Source: Gemmatimonadota bacterium (GTDB lineage: Bacteria > Gemmatimonadota > Gemmatimonadetes > Gemmatimonadales > GWC2-71-9). Taken from it: 33,855 nt of DNA. The position numbers and the translations under genes are program-made. The notes beneath the pieces were generated by a model, which saw nothing but the letters and a program-made list of their open reading frames with translations, did not search any database and was not told the DNA's origin. Shown piece after piece: positions 16,292-23,014 of this stretch (the first letter of the stretch is position 1; every line of letters begins with the position of its first letter). The stretch lies in the NCBI GenBank assembly GCA_003222205.1, contig QHVC01000002.1:1-33855 (forward strand). Direction: 5' to 3'.

Positions 16292-17236
16292 ATGCGTTAC
16301 CAGTTCACCCTCACCGAGCCCCGCCGCCACCTTGAATGGCTGGGGCTCATTCCGCTGGCCGCTGTGATCGTCGCGATGGTCCTCGCGGCGGCGTGCGGCG
16401 AGAAGACCCCGCCGCGCGCCGACGCGAGCGAGGGCACCGTCGGGCCGACGGCCATCGTCACGACGCCCACCACGGGCTCGCCCATCGTCGGCCCGGTGAC
16501 GTTCGAGCGCGCCGAGTCGGTCTATCACGAGCGTCGCTTCGACGAGGCGACGACCCTGTTCAAGGCCTACACGGAGTCGAGCCCAAAGAATCCGTGGGGG
16601 TTCTACATGGTCGGGATGTCGTCGTGGAAGTCGGGCGACCGGACGGGCGCCGAGGCGGCGTTCGGCCGGGCGCTGCAGCTCGACTCCACGCACGTCAAGG
16701 CGCACCTCAATCTGGGCCGCGTGCTGATCGAGGACGGGCGGCCGTCGGAAGCGGTGCCGCACATCGAGCGGGCCATCGCGCTCGACTCCGTCTCCAGCGA
16801 AGGCTACCGGCTACTCGGCCGCGCCTATGACGCGCTCGGCAAGACCGACAGCGCGGTGTCGGCCTACCAGAAGGCGCTGGTCCGCGATGACGGCGATTTC
16901 TGGGCGATGAACAACCTGGCGATGGTCTTCATCCGCCAGGGGAAGTTCGAGGACGCGCTGGGCCCGCTGGCCCGCGCCACCCAGCTCGCGCCTGAGGTGG
17001 CCACGTTCCAGAACAACCTCGGCATCGCCCTCGAGGGGGCGGGCCATCTCACGGCCGCCGCGCAGGCGTACCAGGCGGCGATCGTGGCCGACAGCACCTA
17101 CGGCAAGGCGGCGACGAGCCTCGCCCGGGTGCGGCAGCTGAAGGAGGACCCGAACATCCCACCGGTGGACCTGACGTCGCTGGTGGGGAAGTTTGTGCTG
17201 CTCATTGAGCAGTGGAAGACGGAAGCTGGCTGCTGA
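16292..17236 (+). CDS. TPR-repeat lipoprotein
   Basis: A 314-residue protein starting at the ATG at 16292 behind GGAGGAGTT; the upstream part of the track ORF (from 16163) is repeat-bearing leader. Residues about 15-36 are a hydrophobic lipoprotein signal ending AAACGE. A spacer of Thr/Pro follows to about residue 70, then at least five tetratricopeptide repeats (for example YHERRFDEATTLFKAYTES, AHLNLGRVLIEDGRPSEAV, WAMNNLAMVFIRQGKFEDAL). It is a likely outer- or inner-membrane-anchored scaffold for protein contacts. Its end overlaps the convergent YpdA-like gene by 35 nt, so the two 3' ends are antisense to each other. Confidence 0.88.
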   Translation: MRYQFTLTEPRRHLEWLGLIPLAAVIVAMVLAAACGEKTPPRADASEGTVGPTAIVTTPTTGSPIVGPVTFERAESVYHERRFDEATTLFKAYTESSPKNPWGFYMVGMSSWKSGDRTGAEAAFGRALQLDSTHVKAHLNLGRVLIEDGRPSEAVPHIERAIALDSVSSEGYRLLGRAYDALGKTDSAVSAYQKALVRDDGDFWAMNNLAMVFIRQGKFEDALGPLARATQLAPEVATFQNNLGIALEGAGHLTAAAQAYQAAIVADSTYGKAATSLARVRQLKEDPNIPPVDLTSLVGKFVLLIEQWKTEAGC

Positions 17237-18179
17237 AGATCTTCTCCCCGTCGAAGCGGCCGTTCTCGATGAAGATCTCCGAGATGGCGCGCCCGGACGA
17301 GATGCTCCCGGCCATGTGGATCCCGGAGACGTTGGTCTCCAGCGTCTCCGGATCCAGCCGTGCGCGAAGCGTATCGGGCTCGAGCGCGATGCCGAGCCGG
17401 CGGAACAGCTCGAAGTCGGGGTGATAGCCCGTCAGGGCGTACACCCGGTCGGCGGGCAGCTCTTCGCTGCGGCGCCCGGCGCGGATCGTGACCGCCCGCT
17501 CGTCGATGCGCTCCACGGTTGCGCCGAAGCGCGCCGCGATCTCTCCGGCCTTGATGCGGTTCTCGATGTCCGGCTTGACCCAATACTTGATCGATGGGGG
17601 AAGCGCCTTGCCTCGGTATACGAGCGTGACGCGGGCCCCCGCGCGGAACAGCTCCAGCGCCGCCTCCACCGCCGAGTTGCGCCCGCCGACGACGACGACG
17701 TCGAGGCCGTAGCCCCCGTGGGGCTCGTCGAAATAGTGGCTGACGTGCGGCAGGTCTTCACCCGGGACCCCGAGGAGGTTGGGGTGGTCGAAGTAGCCGG
17801 TGGCGAGCACGAGTCGCCGAGTGACGATGCGCTCCTCGCCGGTGCGACCGGCCAAGAGGCACTCGAGGGCGCCGTTGCGCCGCTCCGCCGCGACGAGACG
17901 CGTGTGGGCCCGGAATCGCACACCCTCCACGCGGGCGACCCCGCGGTAGTACTTGAGGCCTTCCTCGCGGGTGGGCTTCTGGCCCGCGCAGACCAGCGGG
18001 TGCCCGCCGATTTCCATCCGCTCCGGCGTCGTGAAGAACGTCATCCCGATCGGATAGCGCGTGATCGAGTTGACGAGCACCCCGCCGTCCAGGAGCAGGG
18101 CATCCAAGCCGCGGCGCTTGGCGGACACGGCGCACGCGAGACCGATCGGCCCCGCGCCCGCGATCACGGCGTCTTCCAT
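17202..18179 (-). CDS. ypdA: YpdA/Bdr-like FAD-NADPH disulfide reductase
   Basis: A 325-residue flavoprotein. The N-terminal FAD motif is VIAGAGPIGLACA and the NADPH motif is VVVVGGRNSAVEAALELF. The phrases ITRYPIGMTFFTTPERMEIGGHP and LEPDTLETNVSGIHMAGSI-like ending match YpdA, the putative bacillithiol disulfide reductase. It lacks the CxxC of thioredoxin reductase, as YpdA does. It would keep a low-molecular-weight thiol reduced in the cytoplasm. The start lies 5 nt after the proline dehydrogenase stop with no Shine-Dalgarno, so translation is probably coupled. No bacillithiol synthesis genes are in the window, so the thiol is inferred. Confidence 0.88.
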   Translation of the reverse strand: MEDAVIAGAGPIGLACAVSAKRRGLDALLLDGGVLVNSITRYPIGMTFFTTPERMEIGGHPLVCAGQKPTREEGLKYYRGVARVEGVRFRAHTRLVAAERRNGALECLLAGRTGEERIVTRRLVLATGYFDHPNLLGVPGEDLPHVSHYFDEPHGGYGLDVVVVGGRNSAVEAALELFRAGARVTLVYRGKALPPSIKYWVKPDIENRIKAGEIAARFGATVERIDERAVTIRAGRRSEELPADRVYALTGYHPDFELFRRLGIALEPDTLRARLDPETLETNVSGIHMAGSISSGRAISEIFIENGRFDGEKIFSSQLPSSTAQ

Positions 18180-18184
18180 GGGAG

Positions 18185-19108
18185 TCAGATCAAGTTACGC
18201 AGGACGAACCAGATGTTCGCGGGGCGTTCGGCCAGGCGCCGCATGTACCAGGCGAACCACGCGGTGCCGTAGCTGATCAGCACGCGCACCCGCTCCCCCT
18301 CGCCGGCCAAGCGCCGCTGCGCGTCGGCGCGGATGCCGTACAACATGTGGATCTCGTAGCTGCCGCGCGCTGCGTTGAGGTCGGCGGCGCGGCGGCGGAT
18401 GCGCTCGATCAGCGGCTGATCGTGCGTGCCGAAGATGGGGGTGGCCCGGCCCTTCGCGGCTTCCCCGAGCAATCGGCCGGCCAGCTCGAAGTACGCCTCG
18501 TCCACGTCCCGCTTCCTCGGAAACGCCACGTGCGCCGGCTCGCTGTAGGCGCCTTTGACCAGCCGGATCCAGGGCTTGAGCGGCAGCAGGGTCTCGAGGT
18601 CTTTGGGGGTGCGGCGCAGATATGCCTGGAGGGCGACCCCGACGTCCGCGCCCGACCCGCGCGCGGCGCGATAGACCTCGAGGGTCTTGTCCACGTACGT
18701 CGACTCCTCCATGTCGAGCCACAACAGCGAGCCTGCGGCCTTGGCGCGCGCCGCCAGCTCGTTGACTGCGCGGCGGCATGCGCCCGGATCGGTCTCGAGC
18801 CCCAGGTGGGTGAGCTTCACGGAGACGTGGGATCCGAGGCGGCGCCGCTCGATCTCGCCGAGGACTTGCAGGTAGTGGCGCCGTACGGCGTCGGCCTCGT
18901 CTCGGGAGCGCACCTGCTCGCCGAGCTCGGTGAGCACGGCGCCGATGTGCTCGGCGGCGAACCGTGACGCGGCGTCGAGCGCGGCCTCCAAGTCTTCGCC
19001 CGGCATGAAGCGACGGACCGCCCGTCGCGCGAACGCGCGACGTCGGAACTGCTCGGCGAGCCACGGACTGCGGGAGGCGCGGATCAGGAGGCGGCGGGCG
19101 AGGGACAT
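18185..19108 (-). CDS. Proline dehydrogenase (monofunctional)
   Basis: A 307-residue flavoenzyme, the usual size of the single-function form. Barrel motifs in order: VSVKLTHLGLE, LLWLDMEES, VALQAYLRRT, IRLVKGAYSEP, IFGTHDQ, YEIHMLYGIR and the C-terminal LISYGTAWFAWYMRRLAERPAN with the substrate-binding arginines. It oxidises proline to pyrroline-5-carboxylate and passes electrons to quinone at the inner membrane; the partner dehydrogenase is not here. I chose ATG 19108 over the track start 19177, which reads through a repeat; a TATCTT hexamer ends 6 nt upstream. The YpdA-like gene follows in the same operon, an unusual pairing. Confidence 0.93.
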   Translation of the reverse strand: MSLARRLLIRASRSPWLAEQFRRRAFARRAVRRFMPGEDLEAALDAASRFAAEHIGAVLTELGEQVRSRDEADAVRRHYLQVLGEIERRRLGSHVSVKLTHLGLETDPGACRRAVNELAARAKAAGSLLWLDMEESTYVDKTLEVYRAARGSGADVGVALQAYLRRTPKDLETLLPLKPWIRLVKGAYSEPAHVAFPRKRDVDEAYFELAGRLLGEAAKGRATPIFGTHDQPLIERIRRRAADLNAARGSYEIHMLYGIRADAQRRLAGEGERVRVLISYGTAWFAWYMRRLAERPANIWFVLRNLI

Positions 19109-19114
19109 GGGCCC

Positions 19115-19120
19115 AAGATA
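19115..19120 (-). promoter_or_regulatory. Candidate -10 (TATCTT) for leaderless proline dehydrogenase mRNA
   Basis: TATCTT on the minus strand lies 6 nt before the ATG at 19108, with no Shine-Dalgarno. The -35 region would fall within the hairpin repeat at 19138-19180. Confidence 0.45.
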
Positions 19121-19137
19121 CGGGGATGGAGGGACCT

Positions 19138-19180
19138 GGGGAGGTGGGCGCTCTGGCCCACCTCCCCACGTCCCCACGTC
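19138..19180. repeat. ACGTCCCC octamer array with 12-bp perfect hairpin
   Basis: GGGGAGGTGGGC (19138-19149) and GCCCACCTCCCC (19156-19167) pair perfectly around GCTCTG. The right arm runs on as 8-nt units ACCTCCCC, ACGTCCCC, ACGTC. The same ACGTCCCC unit recurs at 31266-31289. It lies between the coiled-coil lipoprotein stop and the proline dehydrogenase start and may also end the upstream transcript. Confidence 0.7.
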
Positions 19181-19191
19181 TTTGCGGTTGT

Positions 19192-20067
19192 TCAGCCTAT
19201 GACGATGATCAGGAACTTCGAGTTCTTCCAGAACTGCTCCGGGTGGGCGATCGTCAGGCTCCCCGCTCCGGAAATCTCTCCGTGGTCATCGGCCTGCGTG
19301 CCCCCGAGGGCCGAGAGGTCCTGCCGCGATGCGATGCGGTAGTGCGCGTTGGGGTCCGGCAGCGGGATGTTGGTCACCTCGCGCTTGTTGATCGCCGTGA
19401 ACGCGCTCGGGTCGAGGTGTCGCGCCGGCGTCAGGGTGACCCCCGTCTTCCACAGCACGAACAGGAAGCGGCTGCCGCCCTCGGGTTGAACGATGCCGCG
19501 GTCCTCCAGCTCATCCTTCGTGCCGATCACGTAGTAGACCGTGTTCTCGCGCACGGACATGTTGGCGACGGTGTCCCTGAGCGCCACGTTCTCGCCGCGC
19601 AGCGTGTCGACCAACGCGACGAGCATGCCGATCTGGGACTTCTGCGAGTCCACGATCTCCCGGTAGTTCGCGAGCGTCGCTTCGAGCGTGGTCCGCAGGC
19701 TGTCCGAGATCGTCGTCAACGACGCGACGCGTTCCTCGCTCGACCGCAGCAGCCGCTCCGCCTCGGGCAAGCGGCTCGCGACGTAGCGAACCCTCTGGAC
19801 CAGGCTGTCCCGCGCCGCCTGCATCGGCGATTCCGCGGAGCTCCTGACTTTGCCCTTGGGGATCGACACGCGCGCCAGCGCGGTGCTGATGTCGCTCAGC
19901 ACCCGCGCGTCGTACGCCATCTCGGCAACCAGCGAATCCCGTTGCGCGCCGGCGCGCGACAGGGAATCGATCCTGGCCAGGGCCTGCGGCGAGTCTCCCT
20001 GCCGGCATGCTCCGGCAAGGGCGACGGCGACCCCGGCCACCACCACAATGCGGAGGTGTCGGTACAT
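19192..20067 (-). CDS. Coiled-coil lipoprotein of unknown function
   Basis: A 291-residue protein starting at the ATG at 20067 (AGGAGA about 8 nt upstream); the longer track start at 20244 is unsupported. The signal MYRHLRIVVVAGVAVALAGAC ends in a lipobox. Residues about 25-175 are helical and coiled-coil-like, with heptad-spaced Leu, Ile and Val (ARIDSLSRAGAQRDSLVAEM, SLTTISDSLRTTLEATL, VALVDTLRGENVALRD). A compact C-terminal domain with TVYYVIGTKDELEDRGIV and a terminal WKNSKFLIIVIG follows. Similar YVIGTKxEL proteins are, to my memory, common in Bacteroidota, some called collagen-binding, but I would not transfer that name. Envelope-anchored; function unknown. Confidence 0.78.
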   Translation of the reverse strand: MYRHLRIVVVAGVAVALAGACRQGDSPQALARIDSLSRAGAQRDSLVAEMAYDARVLSDISTALARVSIPKGKVRSSAESPMQAARDSLVQRVRYVASRLPEAERLLRSSEERVASLTTISDSLRTTLEATLANYREIVDSQKSQIGMLVALVDTLRGENVALRDTVANMSVRENTVYYVIGTKDELEDRGIVQPEGGSRFLFVLWKTGVTLTPARHLDPSAFTAINKREVTNIPLPDPNAHYRIASRQDLSALGGTQADDHGEISGAGSLTIAHPEQFWKNSKFLIIVIG

Positions 20068-20227
20068 CGAAGTTTCTCCTTGCAAGGATTCCGCTGCGTG
20101 GTACCCGGCGGACCCGCGCGGGTTTCGGAGGCAGCGGTAGGGGCGCCCATTGATGTTGCGGCGCGAGCGTGCTCGTCCGCAAGACCCAATGTTCGATTCC
20201 GGGCGACCCGACATCCCGTGACTCAGG

Positions 20228-21469
20228 TCACCACCCGGAACCAAGCGCGCGGCGGGCCGCCCGCACCCAGACGCGAACCTCGGCCGGGGTGGGGTGGGGG
20301 TCGTGGGGGAGGGCGCGCCACAGACTGTCGGGATCGGCGCGGGCGAGCCGCGCGACGCTCGTGACGCCGGCGGCCTGGAGCCGGGCCGCGTGCCGCGTCC
20401 CGATCCCGCGCAGCGTCACGAGCCGCGCCGCCGTCACCACCGCCTGCGCCTCGCCGGGTGGGAGGCCGCTGCGCGCCGCGACCGAGTCCGGCGCAAGCGC
20501 GGCGAGGCGGAACACGTCGCGCAAGCCGCCGCGCTCCAGCCGCGTCCGCGCGGTCGCGGAGACTCCCGGGAGGTCGTCCACGTACGGCAGCGTCGAGCTC
20601 ACCGTCCAGCGATCAAGCCCCAAGAGCGCCAGGACGACGAACCCGAGCGCGAACGCCGCGCGCCATGCGGAGCGCCACGCGCGGCACAGGTGATACAGCG
20701 ACCACGCTTCGAGCGCGAAGAAAGCGAAGCCGACGAAGCCGAGCGGCGGCATCTCGAAGATCTTGAGCTGCTCGAGGAACGGCACCGTGTAGATCCATTT
20801 CGCCCGTGACAGGGCGTTGTACGCTTCCCACAGGACGCCGGCGACGAGTCCGCCGAACATCAGGCGCACGATGCGGCCCCACGCCCCACGACCGATGTCT
20901 CCGAACAGCGACCGCTGGGGATCGACGCGGTACAGCAGCGGCTCGGCGAGCAGCCACAGCGCGCCCCAGGTCAGGGGATGGAGTACCGCCGGCAGCACCA
21001 GCGCCCCCGCGAGCAACGTCACCCCGAGCAGGGTGGAGAGGCGGAAGTCGTGGGGAGCGAGGGGCACGGGGCGGGTGACGAGCCCGCGCGCGACGCCCAG
21101 CCGGTCGAGCAGCCGCTCGGGGAGCAGGATCGCCGGGATCACCGTGGCGAAGGAGATGCTGACGCCGGCCCAGCGCTGCCACAGACTCGCGGGGGCGAAC
21201 ACGTAGTACCAGTCGCGCAGCCGGAAGTTGAGGGTCTCGAAGCCGCACCAGATCACGACCGACCACCCCAGCATCGCCGCCGTGTCGCGGGGCTGGTCCC
21301 ACAGCGACGGACCGCCCTTCCAGGCGACCAGCGCGTCGAGCAACAGCAGGGTGGGATACCACGCGAGCAGGTAGAAGACGGTGGGGACCGGCTCGACGCC
21401 GAGGCGGCGCAGCGCCACGGCCCCCGCGAGCGCCACGGCCGCCCCGACGGCGATACTTTTATGCGACAT
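20228..21469 (-). CDS. Polytopic membrane protein with C-terminal helix-hairpin-helix (DUF4332-like) domain
   Basis: A 413-residue protein with roughly seven to eight hydrophobic segments in the first 290 residues (for example VFYLLAWYPTLLLLDALVAW, AAMLGWSVVIWCGF, LGVTLLAGALVLPAVLH, LGFVGFAFFALEAWSLYHL, FALGFVVLALLGL). The last 110 or so residues are soluble and hold helix-hairpin-helix units: LPGVSATARTRLERGGLRDVFRLAAL and LRGIGTRHAARLQAAGVTSVARLARADPDSLW. These HhH repeats usually bind DNA non-specifically. The fusion to a membrane anchor is unusual and its purpose unknown. The ATG at 21469 overlaps the start codon of the divergent DUF72 gene; a downstream start cannot be excluded. Confidence 0.72.
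   Translation of the reverse strand: MSHKSIAVGAAVALAGAVALRRLGVEPVPTVFYLLAWYPTLLLLDALVAWKGGPSLWDQPRDTAAMLGWSVVIWCGFETLNFRLRDWYYVFAPASLWQRWAGVSISFATVIPAILLPERLLDRLGVARGLVTRPVPLAPHDFRLSTLLGVTLLAGALVLPAVLHPLTWGALWLLAEPLLYRVDPQRSLFGDIGRGAWGRIVRLMFGGLVAGVLWEAYNALSRAKWIYTVPFLEQLKIFEMPPLGFVGFAFFALEAWSLYHLCRAWRSAWRAAFALGFVVLALLGLDRWTVSSTLPYVDDLPGVSATARTRLERGGLRDVFRLAALAPDSVAARSGLPPGEAQAVVTAARLVTLRGIGTRHAARLQAAGVTSVARLARADPDSLWRALPHDPHPTPAEVRVWVRAARRALGSGW
21454..21459 (+). promoter_or_regulatory. Candidate -10 (TACTTT) for leaderless DUF72 mRNA
   Basis: TACTTT ends 8 nt before the ATG at 21468 and there is no Shine-Dalgarno. It lies inside the first codons of the opposite-strand membrane protein gene. 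Confidence 0.4.
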
Positions 21470-22166
21470 GCGACTCCACGTCGGTACCTCCGGCTACAAC
21501 TTCGACGAGTGGAAGGGCGCCTTCTACCCGGAGAAGCTGCCTGCCGACCAGTGGCTGCGCTATTACGCCGAGCGGCTCCCCGCGGTCGAGATCAATTACA
21601 CGTTCTATCGGATGCCGAACGCGAAGACGATCGGGCAGTGGATGGAGGCCACGCCCGATGGCTTCACGTTCGTGCTCAAGGTGTCGCAGCGCATCACGCA
21701 CCACGCGCGGCTCAAGGAGGTCGAGCAGCCGCTCCGCTACTTCACCGATACGGCGGCGAAGCTGGGGCCGAAGCTCGGGCCGCTCTTGTTTCAGCTCCCG
21801 CCCAATTTCAAGAAGGACGCCGACCGGCTCGGCGAAGTGCTGCGGCTCGTGCCCGAGACGATCCGCACCGCCTGGGAGTTCCGCCATGAGAGCTGGTTCG
21901 CGGACGACGTCTACCACGTGCTGCGCGCCCGGAACGCGGCGCTGTGCGTCGCCGACACCGAGGACGGTCACACGCCGCTCGTCGGCACGGCGGACTTCGG
22001 CTACTTTCGCCTGCGGGACGAGGGCTACACCGGTGAGGACCTGGCGAGCTGGGCCGGCAAGGTGAAGGAGATCGGGGCCGCCTGGCGCGAGGCCTTCGTG
22101 TTCTTCAAGCACGAGGAAGCGGGGCAGGGCCCCGCTTTGGCGCAGCAGTTCGCGAAGCTGTTCTAG
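21468..22166 (+). CDS. DUF72 (YecE-like) family protein
   Basis: A 232-residue TIM-barrel-like protein beginning MRLHVGTSGYNFDEWKGAFYP, the standard DUF72 opening. Further family motifs are EINYTFYRMP, FTFVLKVSQRITH, LGPLLFQLPP, AWEFRHESWF and YFRLRDEGYTG, and a late VFFKHEEAG where relatives often have FNN. The biochemical role of the family is not settled. The track start at 21381 runs into the divergent gene; I use the ATG at 21468. Its stop codon shares CTAG with the convergent Ku gene, a 4-nt overlap. Adjacency to Ku-LigD is suggestive of a nucleic-acid link but proves nothing. Confidence 0.9.
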   Translation: MRLHVGTSGYNFDEWKGAFYPEKLPADQWLRYYAERLPAVEINYTFYRMPNAKTIGQWMEATPDGFTFVLKVSQRITHHARLKEVEQPLRYFTDTAAKLGPKLGPLLFQLPPNFKKDADRLGEVLRLVPETIRTAWEFRHESWFADDVYHVLRARNAALCVADTEDGHTPLVGTADFGYFRLRDEGYTGEDLASWAGKVKEIGAAWREAFVFFKHEEAGQGPALAQQFAKLF

Positions 22167-22987
22167 CCGCGCGCGCGCTTCTTCGCGGGCCGCTCTTCTT
22201 TTTCCTCTTTCTGTTTCCCCTTCGCCAGACTGGCCTTCAGCGCTTCCATGAGATCGATGATCTGCGTCTTCGGCGCTTCCTCCGGCGCCTCGACGATCTC
22301 CTGGCCCTCGACCTTCTTCTGGATCGCCTCGAGGATGCGCTGGCGCACCTTGTCCTCGTAGGCCTCGGGGCGGAATTGGTCGCTGGCCGCCTGATCGATG
22401 AACTGCACGGCGAGCGCCAGCTCGGCGGGCTTGATCTCCACCTCGCCAACCGGTACCTCCTCGATCGAGCGTAGCTCGTCCGCGTAGCGCAGCTGCTCCA
22501 TCGCGAGCCGCCCGCCGATGGGACGGATCATGATGAGGTATCCCTTGCCGCGCGCGGCGTACTGGCCGATCGCCACGCGTCCCGTCTTCTTCAGGGCCTC
22601 GGCGAGCAGCCGGTAGGCGCGCTCGCCCCCCTTGTCGGGGCCGAGGAAGTACGTCTTCTCGAGGAAGATGCGATCCACCTGCTCGGCGGGGAGGAACTCC
22701 TTCACGTCGATCGCTCCGGTGCCCCGTTCGTCGAGGGCCTTGAGCTCCTCGGCGGTGAACTGGACGTACTGGCCTTTGCTGAACTCGTAGCCTTTGATCA
22801 TCCCGTCCTTGTCCACCACCTCGCCATCCTTGGGACAGAAGTACTGCTGCTTCAGTCGTGACCCGTCGGTCTTGTGCAGCCAGTTGAAGGAGACCGCGGC
22901 GGTGGGCTCGCCGGCCGAGAACAGCTTGATCGGCACGGAGACGAGGCCGAAGGAGATCGTGGCGGAGCCGATTGCATGAGCGCTCAT
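22163..22987 (-). CDS. ku: Ku protein, non-homologous end joining
   Basis: A 274-residue homodimeric DNA-end-binding protein of normal bacterial length. The N-terminus SATISFGLVSVPIKLFSA, then RLKQQYFCPKDGEVV, KGYEFSKGQYVQFTAEELKAL and FLEKTYFLGPDKGGERAYRLL are diagnostic of the Ku core ring. The tail after about residue 230 is Lys/Glu/Arg-rich (KGKQKEEKEERPAKKRARG), the basic extension many bacterial Ku proteins use to contact DNA and recruit LigD. Start codons of ku and ligD are 27 bp apart and divergent. A TATCAT hexamer ends 9 nt before the ATG. Confidence 0.97.
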   Translation of the reverse strand: MSAHAIGSATISFGLVSVPIKLFSAGEPTAAVSFNWLHKTDGSRLKQQYFCPKDGEVVDKDGMIKGYEFSKGQYVQFTAEELKALDERGTGAIDVKEFLPAEQVDRIFLEKTYFLGPDKGGERAYRLLAEALKKTGRVAIGQYAARGKGYLIMIRPIGGRLAMEQLRYADELRSIEEVPVGEVEIKPAELALAVQFIDQAASDQFRPEAYEDKVRQRILEAIQKKVEGQEIVEAPEEAPKTQIIDLMEALKASLAKGKQKEEKEERPAKKRARG

Positions 22988-22995
22988 ATGGGGTC

Positions 22996-23002
22996 TATGA
23001 TA
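22996..23002. promoter_or_regulatory. Shared bidirectional -10 between ku and ligD
   Basis: The 7-bp stretch TATGATA reads TATGAT toward ligD (22996-23001) and TATCAT toward ku (23002-22997). It ends 13 nt before the chosen ligD ATG and 9 nt before the ku ATG. No other room exists for promoters within the 27-bp gap, so one symmetrical -10 may serve both genes, with -35 regions inside the opposite coding sequences. Confidence 0.5.
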
Positions 23003-23014
23003 GAAACACTCCCC

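Noticed and set aside
20170-20225. GTTCGATTCC resembling a tRNA T-loop
   Set aside because: The flanking 5-nt stems do not pair and no acceptor stem or anticodon arm is found upstream.
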